In this document: piece by piece, positions 1 through 5,067 of the stretch
Layout of the letters: each line of letters opens with the position of its first letter
Numbering within the stretch: position 1 is the stretch's first letter
IMG/VR virus record: IMGVR_UViG_3300050015_000058
Location: 1 to 38,700 of that record
From: a virus
Direction: 5' to 3' (one strand)
DNA length: 38,700 nucleotides
Notes under the pieces: model-generated
Seen by the model: only the letters and a program-made list of their open reading frames with translations
The model's database searches: none
What the model was told of the DNA's origin: nothing
Translations under genes and position numbers: made by a program

Positions 1-2
1 GT

Positions 3-239
3 CTAGCTGGCTGTAACTATTATGACCATGATGAAATGGTAGAAACTTATCTTGAAGCCAAACAATCTATCCTAGCCCTAATCGTGCAGTCTAATAATAG
101 GGCAAGAATGAATGAATTAGAAAAATTGCTAGTAAGGGCTGAATTAACTGATAACATGATTGACCCAATTAGTCTAAAAAAAGATTTAAAGTATGCTATC
201 AACCAATTGCAAACTATATTAAACAAGGGAGGGAAATAA
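3..239 (+). CDS. Hypothetical phage protein, 5' end outside window
   Basis: The frame is open from base 3 with no stop, so the gene probably starts before the window; the first ATG in frame is at 36 and has no clear SD. The visible part is charged and helical. It is a paralogue of the gene at 1243: both hold a block beginning QSNNRARMNE and end with QTILNKGGK, while the middle differs. The DNA of the shared parts is nearly identical (86-115 vs 1389-1418; 203-240 vs 1506-1543). The terminal GGGAGGGAAATAATAATG also supplies the SD of the next gene. Function unknown. Confidence 0.6.
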   Translation, partial: LAGCNYYDHDEMVETYLEAKQSILALIVQSNNRARMNELEKLLVRAELTDNMIDPISLKKDLKYAINQLQTILNKGGK

Positions 240-241
240 TA

Positions 242-469
242 ATGGGCGTATTTGATACATATGGCGAAAGGCAGATGAAAATTGGTGAACCTTGGTGCAA
301 ATATTTTAAGGTAGGTGATAATGTATCTGTTTCAGAGGTTGATGATGGCGTTTATATTGACGATGATGGTAAAGCCATAGTTATAAAAGGCAAAATATTT
401 ATTGGTGAATTTGACTGTTTTGATTGCTACGGAGATAAATATAACTTTGAAGTTGAGAAACAGTTATGA
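242..469 (+). CDS. Hypothetical acidic small protein
   Basis: 75 residues, rich in Asp, Gly and Val, with beta-prone alternation (for example VSEVDDGVYIDDDGKAIVIKG). Translation is supported by the SD (gggaggg) at the end of the preceding gene. Its stop overlaps the ATG of a 24-codon ORF at 466 in the ATGA style. It could be a small beta-barrel or SH3-like protein, but I do not recognise a family. It lies in the accessory block at the left end. Confidence 0.6.
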   Translation: MGVFDTYGERQMKIGEPWCKYFKVGDNVSVSEVDDGVYIDDDGKAIVIKGKIFIGEFDCFDCYGDKYNFEVEKQL

Positions 470-540
470 CATCTAACCCTCTAACCCCACAGATAGTAGA
501 TAAACCAGTTATGATTAACGAACAAACAAAGGAACAATAA
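466..540 (+). CDS. Possible short ORF carrying dispersed repeat
   Basis: A 24-residue ORF whose ATG overlaps the preceding stop (ATGA). Its first half is a 30-nt exact repeat (475-504) found again at 3072-3101, where it also begins a short ORF (NPLTPQIVDK in both). Its second half (PVMINEQTKEQ) recurs in altered form at about 2290-2320 and at about 38463-38495. The repeat sits in the same reading frame at both ends, which favours a translated leader or degraded gene start over random DNA. Low certainty as a working gene. Confidence 0.35.
   Translation: MTSNPLTPQIVDKPVMINEQTKEQ
475..504 (+). repeat. 30-nt exact direct repeat, copy 1 of 2
   Basis: Begins AACCCTCTAACC and ends GTAGATAAA; identical to 3072-3101. 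Each copy lies at the start of a short ORF just before a larger accessory gene. It is one of several short shuffled modules in this end of the genome. Confidence 0.85.
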
Positions 541-559
541 TAATAAGGAGGACAGGGCA

Positions 560-1243
560 ATGGCAACAAATAATACAGGCACAGATAATACTGGCTACAG
601 GAACTCAGGCGACTGTAACTCAGGCTACTGGAACTCAGGCAACTGGAACTCAGGCTACTGGAACTCAGGCTACTGGAACTCAGGCAACAGGAACTCAGGC
701 TACGGGAACTCAGGCTACAGGAACTCAGGCAACTGGAACTCAGGCAACGGGAACTCAGGCAACTGGAACTCAGGCAACTGGAACTCAGGCAACTGGAACT
801 CAGGCTACTGGAACTCAGGCTACGGGAACTCGACCAGTCGAGAGAGTGGTATATTCTGCACAACCGAGGGGACTGTAAGGCTATTTAATAAAGACACTAA
901 TCTTAAATGGGATGAAATTGACCACCCTGATTTTGATGAGTTCTATCTAAATAAGTGGATACCAGAATCAGACATGACCGACGGGGAAAAGAAAGTTGAC
1001 CCACAATTCTTTGTGCGAGAAGGTTATCTAAAAACCTACACTTGGGAAGAAGCGTGGGCTAACTACTGGAAAAATAGCGATGAAGAAGAACGCCAGAAAG
1101 TATTAAATCTACCCAACTTCGACTCTACTATATTCCGAGAAATCACTGGTATAGACGTAGAAGTTAAAGACGATGACGTTCAGAAAGCAATAGACCTACT
1201 TATTTCTAAGGGCAAACTGAAAGACGGAAAGATATTAAACTAA
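560..1243 (+). CDS. Pentapeptide (NSGxx) repeat protein with acidic C-terminal domain
   Basis: 227 residues, with a strong SD (aaggagg) 12 nt before the ATG. Residues about 5-92 are tandem five-residue units N-S-G-[Y/N]-[W/R/G], encoded by a 15-nt DNA repeat. This resembles the Asn/Gly pentapeptide repeats of the type grouped in Pfam as Pentapeptide_2. The remaining ~130 residues form a separate, non-repetitive acidic domain (RLFNKDTNLKWDEI, EEAWANYWKNS) of a kind I recall behind NSG repeats in other phage proteins; its role is unknown to me. The stop overlaps the next ATG. Variation inside the repeat is confined to the first bases of two codons (see findings). Confidence 0.75.
   Translation: MATNNTGTDNTGYRNSGDCNSGYWNSGNWNSGYWNSGYWNSGNRNSGYGNSGYRNSGNWNSGNGNSGNWNSGNWNSGNWNSGYWNSGYGNSTSRESGIFCTTEGTVRLFNKDTNLKWDEIDHPDFDEFYLNKWIPESDMTDGEKKVDPQFFVREGYLKTYTWEEAWANYWKNSDEEERQKVLNLPNFDSTIFREITGIDVEVKDDDVQKAIDLLISKGKLKDGKILN
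574..833 (+). repeat. 15-nt tandem repeat, variable at two bases
   Basis: Unit GGC-[T/A]AC-[T/A/G]GG-AAC-TCA repeated about 15 times, almost without synonymous change, inside the NSG repeat gene. Only the first bases of the second and third codons vary. One early unit is exceptional (GAC-TGT). Confidence 0.9.
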
Positions 1244-1542
1244 TGACCGACACTACCAACTCACAAACAAACGATATATTAGATGAACAGATAGACGATA
1301 TGTTTGAAACATTTGCCTGTGATTTACATAATCTTTTACCTGATGAAGCTATGAAATATGGCAAAGAAACTGTTTTTGCTATTCTAGAGCAGTCTAATAA
1401 TAGGGCAAGAATGAATGAAGCCGAACTATTTTTAGTTAATCTTCACGATAATAAAAGTTGCTCAACTTGTTATGGAAATTATTGTAGATTTAGAGACCAT
1501 CTTAGCCAATTACAAACTATATTAAACAAGGGAGGGAAATAA
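1243..1542 (+). CDS. Hypothetical protein, paralogue of the gene at the window start
   Basis: 99 residues; the ATG overlaps the stop of the NSG repeat gene (TAATG). The N-terminus (MTDTTNSQTND) uses the ACCAACTCACAAACAAA module also seen at about 2301 and, altered, at 38471. A middle segment (QSNNRARMNE) and the C-terminus (QTILNKGGK) match the gene at the left edge at near-identical DNA, with an unrelated insert between them that holds a Cys cluster (CSTCYGNYC). It looks like a mosaic assembled from repeated modules. Function unknown. Confidence 0.65.
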   Translation: MTDTTNSQTNDILDEQIDDMFETFACDLHNLLPDEAMKYGKETVFAILEQSNNRARMNEAELFLVNLHDNKSCSTCYGNYCRFRDHLSQLQTILNKGGK

Positions 1543-1754
1543 TGGGAAAAGTTATAGATAGTAAACCTATATTCACTATTGGGGTATTAAATAATGGAGT
1601 AATATTTACCTATAAAACTAATATGGGGACAGATAAGAAAGCATTATTCTCATCGACTGCTAAGGCACGAGAATGTATTGACCGCTATCTTCAAAAACAA
1701 TATCCAGATAAAGTATTTTTTATAAATGCTATAGGACAGAGGACAAAACTATGA
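1542..1754 (+). CDS. Hypothetical small protein
   Basis: 70 residues, start overlapping the previous stop (TAATG) with the gggaggg SD inside the upstream gene. Lys-rich, with a hydrophobic beta-like start (FTIGVLNNGVIFTY) and a helical second half. Its end overlaps the start of the Cys-rich gene at 1751. No family recognised. Confidence 0.6.
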   Translation: MGKVIDSKPIFTIGVLNNGVIFTYKTNMGTDKKALFSSTAKARECIDRYLQKQYPDKVFFINAIGQRTKL

Positions 1755-1963
1755 TACACAAAGCCCTAGAAGCTATATGCGACCATTGTGGTGCATCTAT
1801 CTTATATACTCGGTCCAACACTGTACCTGAGACTAGAAAACGTGTTAAAGATTTAGGACATCTTATATGCAAGGACAAGTGTTTCTGTGACCAAGGTTGT
1901 TGCGACAAATGGTGGATTAGTAAAACTAAAGGTATCCTAGACCAATATAAGGAGGAATTATGA
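1751..1963 (+). CDS. Cys-rich, probable zinc-binding small protein
   Basis: 70 residues in an ATGA overlap with the previous gene. It contains CDHC (residues 10-13) and a later cluster CKDKCFCDQGCCDKWW, eight Cys in all, arranged like a zinc ribbon or treble-clef site. Such small proteins often bind nucleic acid or act as host-takeover factors, but the specific role here is unknown. Its last codons (aaggaggaatt) carry the SD of the next gene. Confidence 0.65.
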   Translation: MIHKALEAICDHCGASILYTRSNTVPETRKRVKDLGHLICKDKCFCDQGCCDKWWISKTKGILDQYKEEL

Positions 1964-2382
1964 ATCCAATGAACCCAGACCGAGATTTTACTCATTATGA
2001 ACCTGAAACTACTCCACTAGATAAAGACACTAGTTTAGATAGTAAGATAGATGGAATCCTAGACCGTTTCTGGTCGAGAACTCCTATAGGTGAAGTTGGT
2101 GCGTGTCGAGAACGAACCGTACAGCATATATTGGATATTATCAACCAAGAGAGACTAAAAGAGCTAGATTCAATGAACGGCTATTTAAACGAAATTAATG
2201 AAGAGCATCTTTGTTATGGAGATATTACTATTATTGGCGAGCAAATCGCTGACCATATAAACGAACTCACTCAACAATCTAATGGAGGTAAACCAGTTAT
2301 GACCAACTCACAAACAAAGGATAATAACAAAGGAGAGCAAGTAATGATTAGACACCGTGCAGATATTAATAATAATTTATAG
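1960..2382 (+). CDS. Hypothetical acidic protein with mosaic C-terminus
   Basis: 140 residues, ATGA overlap, good SD (aaggagg). The main part is acidic and helical (DSKIDGILDRFWSR, HILDIINQERLKELD). The last ~35 residues include PVMTNSQTKDNN, the shuffled module also present near 513 and 38463, and internal SD-plus-ATG combinations at about 2333-2346. The C-terminal part may therefore be a fused or degraded gene start. Function unknown. Confidence 0.6.
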   Translation: MNPMNPDRDFTHYEPETTPLDKDTSLDSKIDGILDRFWSRTPIGEVGACRERTVQHILDIINQERLKELDSMNGYLNEINEEHLCYGDITIIGEQIADHINELTQQSNGGKPVMTNSQTKDNNKGEQVMIRHRADINNNL

Positions 2383-2392
2383 GAGCAATAAA

Positions 2393-2716
2393 ATGTCAAA
2401 GCAAGAAACAATCACATTAAACGGTAAAACTTATATTGAATACATCGAAGGTAATGAGGTTAAACCAGCAGTTGAAACCGACCACATAATCGTGATAGCC
2501 CAAAGGGGTTGGATATTTGAAGGATTGAAAGATAAGAAAGTCAAAGATAAAATCCAATTACTAAATGCTAGCGTAGTTCGTTCTTGGACAAACGGAAAAG
2601 GTATCGGTGGATTGTGTAATAAAAGTAATAAATCAGATTACAAACTTGACCCAGTTGGGACAGTATCATTTCCTAATGAGGGTGTAATCTGCACAGTCGA
2701 TATTACGGAGTGGTAG
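2393..2716 (+). CDS. Conserved phage small protein (DUF6948-like)
   Basis: 107 residues from the ATG at 2393, chosen because aggag lies 8 nt upstream; an in-frame ATG at 2357 has no SD and would add an unlikely hydrophobic leader. The core (VIAQRGWIFEG, then NASVVRSWTNGKGIGGL) matches a small family I know from phage genomes in which an [A/D]RGW motif is followed by a [R/S]W...G[K/R]G[I/L]G motif; I recall it as DUF6948, not checked. Probably a compact beta-rich domain. Function unknown. Confidence 0.65.
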   Translation: MSKQETITLNGKTYIEYIEGNEVKPAVETDHIIVIAQRGWIFEGLKDKKVKDKIQLLNASVVRSWTNGKGIGGLCNKSNKSDYKLDPVGTVSFPNEGVICTVDITEW

Positions 2717-2720
2717 TCTT

Positions 2721-3068
2721 ATGAACTACAATAGAAACCCTAATACAGCTGACGAAGCACAGCCAATAGCATTACACGCTAACGGCAACGGCGACGGCTA
2801 CGGCTACGGCAACGGCTACGGCGACGGCTACGGCTACGGCAACGGCTACGGCAACGGCTACGGCGACGGCTACGGCTACGGCAACGGCTACGGCAACGGC
2901 TACGGCAACGGCTACGGCTACGGCAACGGCGACGGCTACGGCTACGGCTACGGCAACGGCTACGGCAACGGCTACGGCTACGGCAACGGCGACGGCAACG
3001 GCTACGGCAACGGCGACGGCGACGGCGACGGCTACGGCGACGGCTACGGCTACGGCGGTATATTATAA
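2721..3068 (+). CDS. Gly-[Tyr/Asn/Asp] dipeptide-repeat protein
   Basis: 115 residues: a ~20-residue non-repetitive start, then 46 Gly-X dipeptides and a short GGIL end. X is Tyr 23 times, Asn 14 times and Asp 9 times, never His. All Gly codons in the array are GGC and all X codons are NAC. SD ggag lies 11-14 nt before the ATG. The composition suggests a disordered, sticky or gel-forming protein, or one whose number of repeats changes quickly. The reverse strand is also open (Arg/Ser) but that is a by-product of the repeat. Confidence 0.65.
   Translation: MNYNRNPNTADEAQPIALHANGNGDGYGYGNGYGDGYGYGNGYGNGYGDGYGYGNGYGNGYGNGYGYGNGDGYGYGYGNGYGNGYGYGNGDGNGYGNGDGDGDGYGDGYGYGGIL
2779..3056 (+). repeat. 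Hexanucleotide array GGC-NAC (N = T, A or G)
   Basis: About 46 uninterrupted six-base units with the order of T, A and G varying irregularly. C is absent from the variable position. It encodes the dipeptide array of the gene at 2721. Confidence 0.95.
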
Positions 3069-3125
3069 ATGAACCCTCTAACCCCACAGATAGTAGATAA
3101 AGTAAAAGGAGAAATACTATGTTAA
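3069..3125 (+). CDS. Possible short ORF with the 30-nt repeat
   Basis: 18 codons starting at the second copy of the 30-nt repeat (NPLTPQIVDK) and ending 7 nt inside the next gene; it contains the aaaggag SD of that gene. Probably a translated leader or a remnant of a shuffled gene start; kept because the same frame is preserved in the copy at 466. Confidence 0.3.
   Translation: MNPLTPQIVDKVKGEILC
3072..3101 (+). repeat. 30-nt exact direct repeat, copy 2 of 2
   Basis: Identical to 475-504, in the same reading frame and in the same position relative to a following SD. Confidence 0.85.
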
Positions 3126-3373
3126 ATGCTGAACAAGCAGTTAAAGATGATATTACTGCCTATAAGTCAACTATGAAATTATCAGAAATAGTTAAAAAGG
3201 TAAATACTATAAGCAAACAGCCATTTGATTGGTCAGAATTAGATGAGATTATGGTCGAACTACACGCTAAACTTACCGAACATGAATGGGTGATTAAAGA
3301 TGAAAAAATACGAGATGAGTACGAAAGATTATTTATTAACCACGTCGTCAAAAGATTTAAGGAGCAATTATGA
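3119..3373 (+). CDS. Hypothetical helical protein
   Basis: 84 residues with SD aaaggag 9 nt upstream. Charged and almost wholly helical (LSEIVKKVNTISKQ, EWVIKDEKIRDEYERLF). ATGA overlap at its end. No family recognised. Confidence 0.6.
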   Translation: MLNAEQAVKDDITAYKSTMKLSEIVKKVNTISKQPFDWSELDEIMVELHAKLTEHEWVIKDEKIRDEYERLFINHVVKRFKEQL

Positions 3374-3417
3374 CCGATAAGACACCACAGGGGGATGAAA
3401 AGGTAATTGGATTATGA
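3370..3417 (+). CDS. Possible 15-residue coupling peptide
   Basis: A 16-codon ORF that overlaps the stop of the previous gene (ATGA, SD aaggagc) and whose own stop overlaps the next ATG at 3414. Double overlap suggests it is read at least as a translational bridge. Its N-terminus (MTDKT) resembles those of neighbouring accessory genes. Too short to call a gene with confidence. Confidence 0.25.
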   Translation: MTDKTPQGDEKVIGL

Positions 3418-3602
3418 CAGACGAAAACAAGGTAGCTAAGTATGGCAGTATAGCCGCTTATAACCAACATATGAGGGACATTGCCCGCAAGCCACGTCCT
3501 AACAGCAAAGGCGGCTCATTCAAGAACAATAGTAAGTTAGCATCTGAGATGGCTAAGAAATCATGGCAAGTTAGGAGGGCTAGTAATGAACAAACAAGAT
3601 GA
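3414..3602 (+). CDS. Basic small protein, possible nucleic-acid binder
   Basis: 62 residues, strongly basic, with RKPRPNSKGGSFKNNSKLA and a C-terminal Arg/Gln-rich end. Similar in style to the KGG/RGG-containing protein encoded at 32135-32353. The end overlaps a small membrane-protein gene, and its codons around 3573 (taggaggg) provide that gene's SD. Function unknown; RNA or DNA binding is an inference from charge. Confidence 0.55.
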   Translation: MTDENKVAKYGSIAAYNQHMRDIARKPRPNSKGGSFKNNSKLASEMAKKSWQVRRASNEQTR

Positions 3603-3693
3603 GATTATGATACTAATCTGCGGTGTTATATCTCTAGTAGGTATAGCGTTTATAGCCTACTTTTACGGTACAGTATTGGCAATGGTAGTATAA
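3586..3693 (+). CDS. 35-residue single-span membrane protein
   Basis: Strong SD (aggaggg) about 8 nt before the ATG. After a charged start (MNKQDEI) the protein is one transmembrane segment (MILICGVISLVGIAFIAYF) followed by a few residues. It overlaps the preceding gene by 17 nt. It could be a small holin-like, superinfection-exclusion or regulatory membrane peptide; the sequence alone does not say. Confidence 0.55.
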   Translation: MNKQDEIMILICGVISLVGIAFIAYFYGTVLAMVV

Positions 3694-3694
3694 T
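3689..3694 (+). promoter_or_regulatory. Isolated -10 (TATAAT) before the tRNA region
   Basis: Perfect TATAAT, overlapping the stop of the 35-residue ORF, about 18 nt before the rod hairpin at 3712. No good -35 at 16-18 nt, so the promoter is only possible. Confidence 0.3.
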
Positions 3695-3711
3695 CAGAGC
3701 AGTACATTAAA

Positions 3712-3799
3712 AATTCATACAGTTATAAGTGGCTAGTAGTGTCATAAGAGTTTTCCAGAGCTTACTGGTGGCTTTTAGCTACGTACGGCTGTATGAATT
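3712..3799 (+). ncRNA. Rod-like structured RNA upstream of tRNA-Phe
   Basis: Nested pairings in register: an 11-bp perfect stem (3712-3722 with 3789-3799), a 7-bp stem with one G-U (GTGGCTA 3729-3735 with TAGCTAC 3776-3782), then AAGAG/CTTTT (3746-3750 with 3772-3776, sharing one base with the previous stem) and CCAG/CTGG (3755-3758 with 3765-3768). No ORF or terminator U-run. It lies 25 nt before the tRNA, so it may be a precursor leader, a processing signal or an independent RNA. Confidence 0.5.
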
Positions 3800-3823
3800 A
3801 GCACAATACATCTCAGTCACAAT

Positions 3824-3898
3824 GTCTTCATAGCATAACGGTTAATGCATCGGTGTGAAGCTCCGAGGAACACAGTTCAACTCTGTGTGTTGACACCA
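3824..3898 (+). tRNA. tRNA-Phe (GAA), CCA encoded
   Basis: Complete cloverleaf: D arm GCAT/ATGC with loop AACGGTTA, anticodon loop GTGAAGC (anticodon 3857-3859, GAA, after T33), 4-nt variable loop, T arm CACAG/CTGTG with loop TTCAACT, discriminator A and genomic CCA at 3896-3898. Two adjacent U-U oppositions occur in the acceptor stem (3827/3091-style positions 27 and 28 opposite 3891 and 3890) and one at the bottom of the anticodon stem (3854/3862). It would decode UUC/UUU. The mismatches are unusual for a working tRNA. Confidence 0.82.
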
Positions 3899-3917
3899 AA
3901 CTTAACAAAGGATAAAT

Positions 3918-4007
3918 ACGAGTAAACTATCAAAGTTTCCAATATCATTTGAATTTGATCGAACGCTACGAGATATTAAAAAGGATATTAAGGATAGGAC
4001 TGTGTGA
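3918..4007 (+). CDS. Possible 29-residue ORF with ACG start
   Basis: The spacing AAAGGATAAAT-ACG-AGT-AAA looks exactly like a normal gene start with ACG in place of ATG. The frame then runs SKLSKFPISFEFDRTLRDIK and on to a TGA that overlaps the GTG start of the next gene (GTGTGA). The amphipathic, charged composition is protein-like. Either a rare ACG start, a mutated start, or a non-translated remnant. Confidence 0.3.
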   Translation, partial: TSKLSKFPISFEFDRTLRDIKKDIKDRTV

Positions 4008-4348
4008 TTATTAAATTTATTACCAATTTTTTAAATAAACTATTTAAACGTAAAACATCTTATGAATTATTAGTTGATGAATACAATAAATATAGTAATG
4101 ATATTAATAATATTATAGGTGTACCAGAAGAATTTAAGGGAAAAGGAGAATATATGAAACAAATATATTATTGGTTTAAATGGCACTTTATTGTAAATCG
4201 AGTATTAAAGAATAAAATGAATGACGCTGTAGAAAAAATCAAAGGTAAAATTGGTGATGAAATGGACAAACAAATTAGAGAGTTATTTAGCCATGAATTT
4301 AATGGTTTAGATTGCATCATTAATAATGACAATAAGTCAGTTAAGTGA
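4004..4348 (+). CDS. Hypothetical Lys-rich protein
   Basis: 114 residues from a GTG at 4004, with SD aaggatagg upstream and a GTGTGA overlap with the short ORF before it. Lys/Asn-rich, very AT-rich coding DNA, N-terminus IIKFITNFLNKLFKRKTSYE amphipathic, middle part helical with aromatic residues (YYWFKWHFIVNRVLKN). No family recognised. It is the last gene before the strong promoter at 4371. Confidence 0.55.
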   Translation: MIIKFITNFLNKLFKRKTSYELLVDEYNKYSNDINNIIGVPEEFKGKGEYMKQIYYWFKWHFIVNRVLKNKMNDAVEKIKGKIGDEMDKQIRELFSHEFNGLDCIINNDNKSVK

Positions 4349-4370
4349 TATAGTTAAACTATAAATACCC

Positions 4371-4399
4371 TTGACAAATAACGTAAAGTTTGCTATAAT
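4371..4399 (+). promoter_or_regulatory. Strong sigma70-type promoter
   Basis: Consensus -35 TTGACA (4371-4376), 17-nt spacer, extended -10 TGC-TATAAT (4394-4399). Predicted start about 4406, exactly at the first base of a hairpin. Its spacer and -10 (CGTAAAGTTTGCTATAAT) resemble those of the promoter at 32691. Confidence 0.85.
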
Positions 4400-4405
4400 A
4401 TATAC

Positions 4406-4545
4406 AGAATTGATTGAGAAGTTAATTCTAAAATCGAAGCGTAACATTATGACACTATAAGGGCAAGTCGGAACACTCCTACCCACGATAGAGTAACAGC
4501 TAGCCTCTCGTACAGCACTCCATATACAAAGTGGGGTGTTTTTGT
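4406..4545 (+). ncRNA. ~140-nt non-coding transcript upstream of terminase
   Basis: Lies between a consensus promoter and a terminator, with no ORF longer than a few codons. It opens with a 5'-terminal hairpin AGAATT/AATTCT (4406-4411, 4424-4429), may hold further stems (ACGA..GAG with CTC..CGT near 4476-4510), and ends with the CACTCC/GGGGTG terminator. Could be a small regulatory RNA or a transcribed part of the packaging-site region, since pac/cos sites often lie beside the small terminase gene. Confidence 0.5.
4516..4543 (+). terminator. Rho-independent terminator before terminase
   Basis: Stem CACTCC (4516-4521) with GGGGTG (4533-4538), one U-G pair, followed by a run of T (4539-4543). 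It would end the 4406 transcript. Confidence 0.65.
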
Positions 4546-4551
4546 TATAAT
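4543..4551 (+). promoter_or_regulatory. Extended -10 immediately before terminase small subunit
   Basis: TGT-TATAAT with a weak TATACA 17 nt upstream. The predicted start (about 4558) falls 3 nt before the ATG at 4561, so the terminase mRNA may be leaderless. Confidence 0.45.
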
Positions 4552-4560
4552 ATGGATATT

Positions 4561-5067
4561 ATGGAAGCTGAAACTCTGAAAAATAATTCAGTTGATGGAT
4601 CAAATAAGAATGGCGGAGCTAGACCTGGTGCTGGCCGTCCAAAAGGTGGTATGAACGAAGATACTAAAATACGGATGATAGCTAAAAAGCATTTCATTGA
4701 TCGTGTTGCCAAGAATACGGATAAACTATTCAATGCTCAACTTAACAAAGCTATAGGTGAAACATATCTAATGCGTGTTACAACTATCGGCAAGGTTAAA
4801 GAAACAGAAGTAGTAACAAATCAAGAAACTATCAAAGCGTATTTAGACGACACATTAGAAGCTGATGATAATGAATATTATTACATATCTACTAAGCCAA
4901 CTGATAACATGGCTATACAAGGATTATTAGACAGGGCATTTGGTCGTGCAGCTGAAAAAGTTACTATAGATGGTGAGATGAAGAATACACACAGCCTAAT
5001 CGAAGCCAGTGACGAGGAGTTAAATGAGCGAATACAGCAACATCTCCGACGGCATCTCAATAGTTGA
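4561..5067 (+). CDS. terS: Terminase small subunit
   Basis: 168 residues from ATG 4561 (an in-frame ATG at 4552 and a GTG at 4531 are alternatives; none has a good SD). Near the N-terminus it carries NGGARPGAGRPKGG, the basic Gly/Arg/Pro motif common at the start of small terminase subunits, followed by a helical DNA-binding type region and an acidic C-terminal part. It should recognise the packaging site and recruit the large subunit. It overlaps terL by 44 nt, which supports the pairing and translational coupling. Confidence 0.8.
   Translation: MEAETLKNNSVDGSNKNGGARPGAGRPKGGMNEDTKIRMIAKKHFIDRVAKNTDKLFNAQLNKAIGETYLMRVTTIGKVKETEVVTNQETIKAYLDDTLEADDNEYYYISTKPTDNMAIQGLLDRAFGRAAEKVTIDGEMKNTHSLIEASDEELNERIQQHLRRHLNS

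Noticed and set aside
399-863. Minus-strand ORF, Ser/Leu/Cys-rich, opposite the NSG repeat gene
   Set aside because: It exists only because the 15-nt repeat has no stops in this frame; composition is pure repeat and it has no SD.
574-3056. Repeat arrays as a CRISPR or as a diversity-generating retroelement
   Set aside because: Units are 15 and 6 nt with no spacers, and there is no reverse transcriptase or template repeat; the second A of the AAC codons never changes.
2779-3087. Minus-strand Arg/Ser-repeat ORF opposite the Gly-X array
   Set aside because: By-product of the GGC-NAC hexamer array; the plus frame has an SD and fits the operon.
4531-4560. GTG start for the small terminase
   Set aside because: It lies in the 3' arm of the terminator and has no SD; ATG 4561 (or 4552) follows an extended -10.
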